A DNA stretch of 12,494 nt, from assembly GCA_945874095.1 (NCBI GenBank), contig CAMCFM010000066.1:1-12494 (forward strand), read 5' to 3'. The notes under the pieces were generated by a model. It saw nothing but the letters and a program-made list of their open reading frames with translations, did no database searches and was not told the DNA's origin. Of the stretch, positions 7,006 to 12,494 are shown piece by piece. The stretch comes from Candidatus Kuenenia stuttgartensis. Its GTDB lineage: Bacteria > Planctomycetota > Planctomycetia > Isosphaerales > Isosphaeraceae. Made by a program: the position numbers and the translations under genes. How positions within the stretch are numbered: the stretch's first letter is position 1; each line of letters opens with the position of its first letter.

Positions 7006-8808
7006 TTATTCGGCAGCTTCTGGAGCTGGATCTTGATCTGCAGCAGGAGGCGTATCGCCACCGAGCGAGAAGAGAGGTCCACGGCCGCCGAGTCCGCCCT
7101 TGAGTTGGGACTGGTCGGACTTGGCTTCGCGAGGTGTACCGGATTCGTCTTCGGAAGTTGGCTCTTCGCCACCCTCTTCTTCGTTCCAGCCAGCCTTCTT
7201 GCGGGAGAGGCCAATCTTGCGTTCAGCGCGGTCGACTCGCAGCACACGAACTTCGATTTCGTCGCCAACTTTGACAACTTCTTCTGGGCTTTCCACTTTG
7301 TGGTCGGCCAGTTCGCTGATGTGCAGCAAGCCTTCCAAGCCTGGTTCCAGCTCGACGAATACGCCGAAGTTGGTGAGCTTGGTGACTTTGCCCTTGACGG
7401 TGTCGCCAGGTTCGTAGCGATTTGGGATATCGGTTTCCCATGGATCCTGACGCATCTGCTTCAGACCCAAGGCGATTCTCTTGCGGTCCTGATCTACATG
7501 AAGGACTTGGCAGCTGACCTTCTGGCCCTTCTCGAGCACTTCGTTTGGATGACCGATCTTGCGGGTCCACGACATGTCGGAGATATGCAGGAGGCCGTCG
7601 ATACCTTCTTCGATTTCGATGAAGGCCCCATAGTTGGTCAGGTTGCGAACCACACCTTCCACCATGGTGGTAGGGGGGTACTTCTGAGCCACTTGATCCC
7701 ATGGGTTGAGCTGGGTTTGCTTCATGCCCAGTGAGATTTCCTGCTTGTCGCGGTTGATACCGAGAACCACGACTTCGATCTTGTCGCCAGGGCTGACAAG
7801 TTCGCTTGGGTGGTTGATCCGCTTCGTCCAGGACATTTCGCTGATGTGAACCAGGCCTTCGATGCCTTCTTCAAGCTTCACGAATGCGCCATAGCTCATC
7901 ACATTGACCACTTCGCCAATCACCTTCGTGCTGACTGGGTACTTCTCAGCCACACCTTCCCAAGGGCTGGCAGACTTCTGCTTCAGGCCAAGGGCGATCT
8001 TCTCGCGTTCCTTGTCGACATTCAGAACGATCACTTCGATCTGGTCGTCGATCTTCAGCATATCGCTTGGGTGGTTGATCCGGCCCCAGGACATATCGGT
8101 GATGTGCAGAAGGCCATCGATCCCGCCCAGGTCGACGAACGCGCCGAAGTCGGCAATGTTCTTGACGGTACCGGTGCGAACCTGATTGATTTCGATCTCC
8201 GAGAGAAGCCGCTTCTTCTGATCTTCGCGGGTCATCTCGATCAGCTTCCGACGGCTGACCACGATGTTGCGACGGCTTTCGTCGATCTTCAGGATCATAC
8301 ACTTGACCATCTGGCCAACGAAGTCCTGAATATCGGGCGGACGGCGGATGTCGACCTGGCTGGCAGGCAAGAACACGTTCACGCCGATATCGACCAGCAG
8401 ACCACCCTTGATCTTACGGTTGACGATACCTTCCACCACATCGCCTTCATGATGCTTGGCGATAACATTTTCCCAGGCTCGCATCCGCAAGGCTTTGCGG
8501 CGGGAGAGACGGACTTCGCTGGTCTCGTCTTCCATGTCCTCAAGCAGGACTTCCACTTCGTCGCCTGGCTTGGGTGGCTCTTCGTCTTCCCACTCGTTGA
8601 GCGGAACCAGACCTTCAGCCTTAAAGCCGATGTCCACGATCACGCGGTCGCCATCGACTTCAATCACTCGGCCAGTAACAATCGAGCCAATGTCAAAGCT
8701 CGGGCTGCCAAGTTGCAGTTGGTCCATGCTCGGGGAATCTAGCCCCACAAGAGCAGCCAACTCTTCTTCTGTTACGTCATATTCGTTGATAAGGTTGCGA
8801 TCGACCAT
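7006..8808 (-). CDS. rpsA: 30S ribosomal protein S1, six S1 domains
   Basis: This 600-residue protein binds mRNA at the 30S subunit and helps translation initiation, especially on weak or structured leaders. Six S1 (OB-fold) repeats are visible: about 41-105, 121-188, 209-277, 295-364, 381-452 and 468-538. Repeats 3-6 carry the canonical YGAFV/FGAFV and GLLHISDMSW signatures. Repeats 1 and 2 are diverged, as expected for the ribosome-binding half. A low-complexity tail rich in Glu, Gly and Pro (539-600) has no S1 fold. Six repeats is the classical proteobacterial arrangement. The ATG at 8808 has no good Shine-Dalgarno, which parallels the E. coli gene, where S1 controls its own synthesis. The tail composition could reflect lineage-specific extension. 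It is flanked by a promoter candidate and a clear terminator, so it is probably monocistronic. Confidence 0.97.
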   Translation of the reverse strand: MVDRNLINEYDVTEEELAALVGLDSPSMDQLQLGSPSFDIGSIVTGRVIEVDGDRVIVDIGFKAEGLVPLNEWEDEEPPKPGDEVEVLLEDMEDETSEVRLSRRKALRMRAWENVIAKHHEGDVVEGIVNRKIKGGLLVDIGVNVFLPASQVDIRRPPDIQDFVGQMVKCMILKIDESRRNIVVSRRKLIEMTREDQKKRLLSEIEINQVRTGTVKNIADFGAFVDLGGIDGLLHITDMSWGRINHPSDMLKIDDQIEVIVLNVDKEREKIALGLKQKSASPWEGVAEKYPVSTKVIGEVVNVMSYGAFVKLEEGIEGLVHISEMSWTKRINHPSELVSPGDKIEVVVLGINRDKQEISLGMKQTQLNPWDQVAQKYPPTTMVEGVVRNLTNYGAFIEIEEGIDGLLHISDMSWTRKIGHPNEVLEKGQKVSCQVLHVDQDRKRIALGLKQMRQDPWETDIPNRYEPGDTVKGKVTKLTNFGVFVELEPGLEGLLHISELADHKVESPEEVVKVGDEIEVRVLRVDRAERKIGLSRKKAGWNEEEGGEEPTSEDESGTPREAKSDQSQLKGGLGGRGPLFSLGGDTPPAADQDPAPEAAE

Positions 8809-8972
8809 CGACTTGAAACCAATGCCGGCCAGGCATCAACGGGCTGATTTTGAACGTCTGCCAAAGCAGTGCCGATCAATCTAAACCGCGACGACCACCG
8901 GTTCCTAGAACCAGAACATGTGCTTGGACCTATCGGCAAAAAGAACGCATCCTCTTGCAGATAGTAACGGAG
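8809..8972 (-). promoter_or_regulatory. Presumed rpsA leader with inverted repeat
   Basis: If the promoter at 8980-9008 is real, the rpsA mRNA has a leader of about 165 bases without a clear Shine-Dalgarno before the ATG. It contains GGTTC-CTA-GAACC (8900-8912). An autoregulatory leader is suggested by analogy with E. coli rpsA only. Confidence 0.35.
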
Positions 8973-8979
8973 TATCATC

Positions 8980-9008
8980 AATATATGTGATAGACGGCAA
9001 CTTCACAA
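8980..9008 (-). promoter_or_regulatory. Candidate promoter of rpsA
   Basis: On the minus strand, TTGTGA (9008-9003) and TATATT (8985-8980) are separated by 17 bases, with 4/6 and 5/6 consensus matches. It lies in the 242-base divergent region shared with yajQ. I found no equally good plus-strand promoter for yajQ. Confidence 0.55.
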
Positions 9009-9050
9009 TCCCGTTCTCCAAAATCCCTAGCTTGAGGTCTGAAAGTCATC

Positions 9051-9548
9051 ATGGCGGATAATCACTCGTTTGACATCGTCAGTGAAATCAACGACGTCGA
9101 AATGCACAACGCCGTGACGCAGGCCCAGCATGAAATCGCTGTAAGATACGACTTCAAAGGCACTAAAGCAAACATCGACTGGGACAAAAAGAATCACACC
9201 CTCACACTTCTGGCAGACCACAAAGGCCAGCTCGACACCGTGATTCAAGTCCTTAAAGAAAAAATGGCCAAACGAGGGGTCGCCGTCAACGCCATCAAAC
9301 GTGGCAAAATCGAAGAAGCCTCACACGACTCCGTCCGCGAAACCATGACCATGCACCGAGGTATCGAAACCGACGACGCCCGCACCATGGTCAAAGCCAT
9401 CAAAGGGTTAGGCATGAAAGTCCAAGCCCAGATCATGGACGAAAAGGTCCGCGTGACCGCCAAAAAAATCGACGAACTCCAAGCCGTCATCGCTCACTTT
9501 AAAGCCAATAACCCCGGCTTCCCACTCCAGTTCATCAACTTGCAGTGA
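9051..9548 (+). CDS. yajQ: YajQ family nucleotide-binding protein
   Basis: A 165-residue protein of the YajQ/DUF520 family, normal length. Members bind nucleotides or RNA, and some Xanthomonas and Pseudomonas homologues bind cyclic di-GMP and affect transcription. Which applies here is unknown. Signatures are HSFDIVSEIN (5-14), the RYDFKGTKANI strand region (32-42), KRGVAVNAIKRGKIEE (74-89) and the second half GLGMKVQAQIMDEKVRVTAKKIDELQ (119-144), with a C-terminal PLQFINLQ resembling the family's QFxNFR ending. A GAGG at 9034-9037 lies 13 bases before the ATG, longer than ideal. The gene is divergent from rpsA. No terminator follows the stop, and the 161-bp repeat array begins about 40 bases downstream. 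Confidence 0.93.
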   Translation: MADNHSFDIVSEINDVEMHNAVTQAQHEIAVRYDFKGTKANIDWDKKNHTLTLLADHKGQLDTVIQVLKEKMAKRGVAVNAIKRGKIEEASHDSVRETMTMHRGIETDDARTMVKAIKGLGMKVQAQIMDEKVRVTAKKIDELQAVIAHFKANNPGFPLQFINLQ

Positions 9549-9589
9549 TCAGGCCACCTTTTAATAGGATCGAATTCAACCGCACATCT

Positions 9590-10213
9590 CGTTTTGTTCC
9601 AGCGACGGAAATCACTGGTATATAACGAGTTGTGCTGACTGTTCTGACGCTGAAAATTGTGCCCATCCGCGTGTCTTCGAACTGTTGCCAGAGGGTAACG
9701 ATTCTCCGTTGTCGTTTGACGTTTCCAAGCCGAACTTGAAGCACCGATTCCGTTTTGTTCCAGCGACAAAACTCACTGGTATAAAGCGACTTGCGTCGAC
9801 TGGCCTGACGCTGAAAATCGTGCCCATCCGCGTGTCTCCAGAGAGTTGCCAAAGGGTAACGATTCCCGGTCATCGTTCCGCATTTCCAAGCCGAACTTGA
9901 AGCACCGATTCCGTTTTGTTCCAGCGACAAAACTCACTGTTATAAAACGACTTGCGCCGAATGATTTGACGCTGAAAATCGTGCCCATCCGCGTGTCTTC
10001 GAACTGTTGCCAGAGGGTAACGATTCCCAGTCATCGTTCCGCATTTCCAAGCCGAACTTGAAGCACCGATTCCGTTTTGTTCCAGCGACAAAACTCACTG
10101 GTATAAAACGACTTGCGCCAACTGATCTGACGCTGAAAATCGTGCCCATCCGCATGTCTCCAGAGTGTTGCCAGAGGGTAACGATTCCCGGTTATTGTTT
10201 CACGTTGCAAAGC
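9590..10213. repeat. Tandem array of four 161-bp units
   Basis: The unit boundary CGTTTTGTTCCAGCGAC recurs at 9590, 9751, 9912 and 10073, exactly 161 bases apart each time. The fourth copy loses similarity after about 10197 and ends near 10213. I count 14 differences between copies 2 and 3 (about 91% identical). Each unit holds the box GTTTTGT-7-ACAAAAC (decayed in copy 1), a TATAAA-like box, a conserved core around GACGCTGAAAATCGTGCCC, and a second small inverted repeat ACGAT-8-ATCGT (copies 2 and 3). Because 161 is not a multiple of 3, the frame shifts in every copy. The short frames on both strands are therefore by-products, and I regard the array as non-coding. There are no direct terminal repeats, transposase or integrase nearby. 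I do not recognise the unit. Confidence 0.95.
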
Positions 10214-10711
10214 CGAATGGCTCATGCCGGATTGGTGGGATGGTGGTAAAAGTTTACTTCTTATTGGCTTACGAGTACCATGGGCGTTGCCCAAGCCTGA
10301 TATGGACCGTGCCTTTGGCCCTAAAACCAGATCATATTCAATACCATCCCCCGGAATCCGGTATGAGCAAGTCAAACCTGAACCACCGATCTCGTTTTGT
10401 ACCAGCGACAAAAAGTATTGGCGTATAAGGACTTGCACTGTTCTTTTTTGCTCTGAAACACAGGCCAGAATCGGCGTTAGAAGAACGTTGATTGATTTAA
10501 TGGACGCCATGGCCAAACCTCCCAGTCATTAAAGTTGATCTAATCCGGCTAATCGTCTCAGCGTCTCGATTCGTCACGAACTTCCACCGATTCAGGTCGA
10601 CGGTCTCTGTCGATTAATATCCATGATGCTCGACGTTCGGCGCCTCTACCAAGGCCCAGTCGTCTGGTAATCAAAAAAACACGTTGGACAGCTTCCCGAA
10701 GGAGTGGGATC
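10214..10711. other. Non-coding stretch between the repeat array and the RdgC-like gene
   Basis: Apart from the decayed repeat copy, this region has two small palindromes: TGGGC-GTT-GCCCA (10281-10293) and CCGGA-A-TCCGG (10351-10361). Short frames on both strands run into the repeats and show no domain or ribosome binding site, so I call no gene. I found no convincing promoter for the downstream gene. Confidence 0.5.
10367..10440. repeat. Decayed, detached copy of the 161-bp unit
   Basis: This stretch aligns with the end of one unit and the start of the next (CACCGATCTCGTTTTGT, CCAGCGACAAAA, GTATAAGGACTTGC). Its CGTTTTGT begins at 10393, 320 bases after that of copy 4, which is two periods minus two. 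The sequence between 10214 and 10366 no longer resembles the unit clearly. Confidence 0.75.
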
Positions 10712-11872
10712 ATGGCTTTTTTCAATGGTCGCGTCAGTTTTGTCCGATTCGCTGTCGAAGGTGTTGCCACAGCACCTTTTGGTGACGAAACGATTGAAAA
10801 GCTCACTCAAAACGCGATCGGTAAGTACGGCACCATCGAATCCCAGGATGGGGTCAGCATCGGATTCAACGGTGGCCGCCACCTTCTGGATTCCGAAATC
10901 AGTTTTGAGAACAATGTTTACGACGATTGTCTGCACCTCGGCATGAGGTTCGATGTCGACAAAATTCCGTCCAACATTCTGAAGGCTTACACCGAGATCG
11001 AAATCAAAGCCCTTTCATCTGGTAACCCTTCCGGTCGTCCAACGAAAGATCAAAAGGAAGAGGCCAAGGAGTCGGCTCTGGCCCGTGCCCAGGCCGAGGC
11101 TGCCGATGGTCGATATCGCCGCATGGCCATGCATCCCCTGATGTGGGATCAATCAAGCCAAACCCTTTACAGCTCAGCCAGTTCCGCCAATGTGCTGGAC
11201 CGTGTTGCACCACTGTTTCGCGACACCTTTGGAGGCGATCTCCACATCGTGACTGCTGGACGACTAGCTGCTGGCCTGGCTACAAAGCTCGGCCTGACAA
11301 TGCCTTATGGCGATCCAGCCAAGTTCACCGTTTTTGCGGACGGGCACGAAGAAGGGGCTATCTCCTGGGCTGATCCCGAAAGTCAGTTGCCAGATGTACT
11401 TGGCAACGAATTTCTAATCTGGCTCTGGCACACTTTGGCGACACGTTCGGACACCATCGCGCTGGCCGACGGAACGGAAGTCACGGTCATGATGACCCGA
11501 ACGCTCCAGCTCGATTGCCCCAAGGGTGAAACCGGTCGGGACCAGCTTAACGATGTTGGCCCAGCACGTATGCCTGAGGCTCTTAAAGCTCTGCAGTCAG
11601 GTAAGTTGCCACGCAAGGCCGGCTTGATTCTGGTGCGTCACGACCAGCAGTATGAACTGACTTTGCAAGCCGAAACGTTTGCAGTCGGAAGTGCCGCATT
11701 GCCGAAGCTCGAAGAGGCTGCCGGGCGGGAAGCCACCTTGGCCCGGATTGAGCAAATCCGTCACATGACCGACACGCTCGACCTGCTCTATGCCGCTTTC
11801 CTTCAAAATCGGCTTGGCCAGGGATGGGGTGATAACGTGGGCGAAATCCGTCAGTGGCTGAAGGCTGCTTAA
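10712..11872 (+). CDS. rdgC: RdgC-like recombination-associated protein
   Basis: This 386-residue protein is best explained as a distant RdgC relative. E. coli RdgC is about 300 residues, a ring-shaped DNA-binding protein that modulates RecA. Similar architecture is visible: an N-terminal beta-rich part (NGRVSFVRFAVEG), a charged helix GRPTKDQKEEAKESALARA (108-126), then MWDQSSQTLYSSASSANVLDRVAPLFRD in the place of the RdgC segment with an aromatic strand and an Ala-Ser-rich helix. NEFLIWLWH (232-240) and a late ALQSGKLPRKAGLIL (293-307) correspond to its C-terminal half. There is no signal peptide or membrane segment, so it is cytoplasmic. AAGGAG (10699-10704) lies 7 bases before the ATG and fixes the start. 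The extra length and weak similarity mean that nucleoid or recombination function is inferred. It stands alone, downstream of the repeat array. Confidence 0.6.
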   Translation: MAFFNGRVSFVRFAVEGVATAPFGDETIEKLTQNAIGKYGTIESQDGVSIGFNGGRHLLDSEISFENNVYDDCLHLGMRFDVDKIPSNILKAYTEIEIKALSSGNPSGRPTKDQKEEAKESALARAQAEAADGRYRRMAMHPLMWDQSSQTLYSSASSANVLDRVAPLFRDTFGGDLHIVTAGRLAAGLATKLGLTMPYGDPAKFTVFADGHEEGAISWADPESQLPDVLGNEFLIWLWHTLATRSDTIALADGTEVTVMMTRTLQLDCPKGETGRDQLNDVGPARMPEALKALQSGKLPRKAGLILVRHDQQYELTLQAETFAVGSAALPKLEEAAGREATLARIEQIRHMTDTLDLLYAAFLQNRLGQGWGDNVGEIRQWLKAA

Positions 11873-11910
11873 TCACTCCTGACGTGGTGTTTACGTGCGA
11901 TGACGGATTG

Positions 11911-11945
11911 GGGGATCGGCCTGATAAATTTGCAGGGCGATCCCC
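11911..11945 (+). terminator. Stable hairpin after the RdgC-like gene
   Basis: GGGGATCG (11911-11918) pairs perfectly with CGATCCCC (11938-11945). After one mismatch, CCTG (11920-11923) pairs with CAGG (11933-11936) around a 9-base loop. No T tract follows, so it may be an imperfect terminator, an mRNA 3'-end stabiliser or a factor-dependent site. It ends 43 bases before the next start codon. Confidence 0.45.
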
Positions 11946-11988
11946 AGACTCAAAATGATTGGACAGACCCGGCAGGAGGCTGGGAACT

Positions 11989-12494
11989 GTGGGAAACTTT
12001 CATCAACACCTAAAATGTTCCAGCACCTTCGGGGTCACCTATGCCCTGACCACATGGACACTTATCGGAATTGACTGGCTCTACGGCTCGGTGGCTTTGT
12101 TACTTTCGATCCTGGGCGGAATGCTGCCAGACTTAGACAGCGATTCAGGCAACGAAATCAAGCACATTAAAAGTATCTCGGCCGTGCTTGGAGCGTTAGT
12201 TTTCTGGGTGGCATCAGGCCGGGTCCAACCTCCAATGGCTTTTGAAATGCGATTGTGGATCACTCTTTTAGCGGCTGCATTCTGCTCAAAAGGGATCCGA
12301 TGGATCCTGGCCCGATTGACGGTTCACAGGGGCATGTTCCACAGCCTTCCAACGTGCGTGATCTGGGGTTCGATCATGTACCTTTATTACCCCCATGAGA
12401 ATCACTGGGTGCGCGTTTATATGGCGGCCGGGATCATGACCGGCTATATGTCGCACCTGTTCTGTGACGAATATTTTAGTATAGAAAGTTTCCC
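11989..12494 (+). CDS. YdjM/DUF457-type membrane-bound metal-dependent hydrolase, N-terminal part
   Basis: This frame was too short of an ATG to stand out. I translated it from the GTG at 11989, which has AGGAGG (11974-11979) 9 bases upstream. It remains open for 168 codons to the window edge. Family signatures are GGMLPDLDSDSG (43-54), with its acidic cluster, HRGMFHS (113-119) and GYMSHLFCDE (152-161). These His/Asp motifs are the presumed metal ligands of the LexA-regulated YdjM/DUF457 family. Hydrophobic stretches at about 32-47, 65-76, 88-99 and 120-133 indicate an inner-membrane protein. Physiological substrate is unknown. It follows the RdgC-like gene by 116 bases, with a hairpin between, so cotranscription is possible but not shown. 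Confidence 0.85.
   Translation, partial: MGNFHQHLKCSSTFGVTYALTTWTLIGIDWLYGSVALLLSILGGMLPDLDSDSGNEIKHIKSISAVLGALVFWVASGRVQPPMAFEMRLWITLLAAAFCSKGIRWILARLTVHRGMFHSLPTCVIWGSIMYLYYPHENHWVRVYMAAGIMTGYMSHLFCDEYFSIESF

Noticed and set aside
7810..8742. A 310-codon plus-strand frame opposite rpsA, and a similar 233-codon frame at 7033-7734
   Set aside because: They mirror a well supported six-domain S1 gene. Their products are compositionally odd (rich in His, Asp, Phe) and have no domain.
9590..10213. CRISPR array or integron cassette array
   Set aside because: Units are contiguous with no unique spacers, far too long for CRISPR repeats, and there is no cas gene or integrase in the window.
9494..10516. 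Several overlapping short frames on both strands with recurring peptides such as FVAGTKRNRCFKFGL
   Set aside because: They are translations of the 161-bp repeat. The frame changes in each copy because 161 is not divisible by three, and none has a ribosome binding site or known domain.
1..12494. A mobile element, phage, defence or toxin-antitoxin system
   Set aside because: Apart from the non-coding tandem repeat, all supported genes are housekeeping or typical planctomycete envelope genes. I saw no transposase, integrase, tRNA attachment site or characteristic defence domain.

Overview
The window looks like chromosomal DNA from a planctomycete. I infer this from a cytochrome-type PSD1/DUF1549 protein (a family greatly expanded in Planctomycetes) next to a PEP-CTERM protein, with moderate GC and well separated genes that each have their own signals. 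I cannot fix the genus from the sequence alone.

Layout, left to right. (1) 1-935, minus: the N-terminal 311 residues of an exported cytochrome c/PSD1-DUF1549 protein, cut by the window edge, with a promoter candidate at 1044-1072 that lies inside an inverted repeat. (2) 1320-3488, plus: a prolyl oligopeptidase (S9A) with a signal peptide and a strong terminator. (3) 3758-4732, plus: an open frame ending in a PEP-CTERM anchor. Its signal peptide begins about 90 codons inside the frame, so the start is ambiguous. (4) 4854-5573, minus: a class I SAM methyltransferase. (5) 5681-6517, minus: a compact sigma-70 factor with regions 1.2 to 4.2. (6) 7006-8808, minus: ribosomal protein S1 with six S1 domains. 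(7) 9051-9548, plus: YajQ, divergent from rpsA. (8) 9590-10213: four tandem copies of a 161-bp non-coding unit, with a decayed copy at 10367-10440. (9) 10712-11872, plus: an RdgC-like protein. (10) 11989-12494, plus: the start of a YdjM/DUF457-type membrane protein, cut by the right edge.

The minus-strand block S1, sigma factor, methyltransferase is split by two intrinsic terminators, so these are probably single-gene units and not one operon. S1, the sigma factor and YajQ are housekeeping or information-processing genes. PSD1, the oligopeptidase and the PEP-CTERM protein are predicted to be exported and belong to the envelope or periplasm. I see no integrase, transposase, CRISPR array, phage or defence cluster.

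The least explained element is the 161-bp tandem array between yajQ and the RdgC-like gene. Its period is exact, it has a conserved stem-loop and a promoter-like motif in every unit, and its sequence variants form a mosaic between copies. The next most interesting points are the leader of the PEP-CTERM gene and the inverted repeat that brackets the PSD1 promoter.
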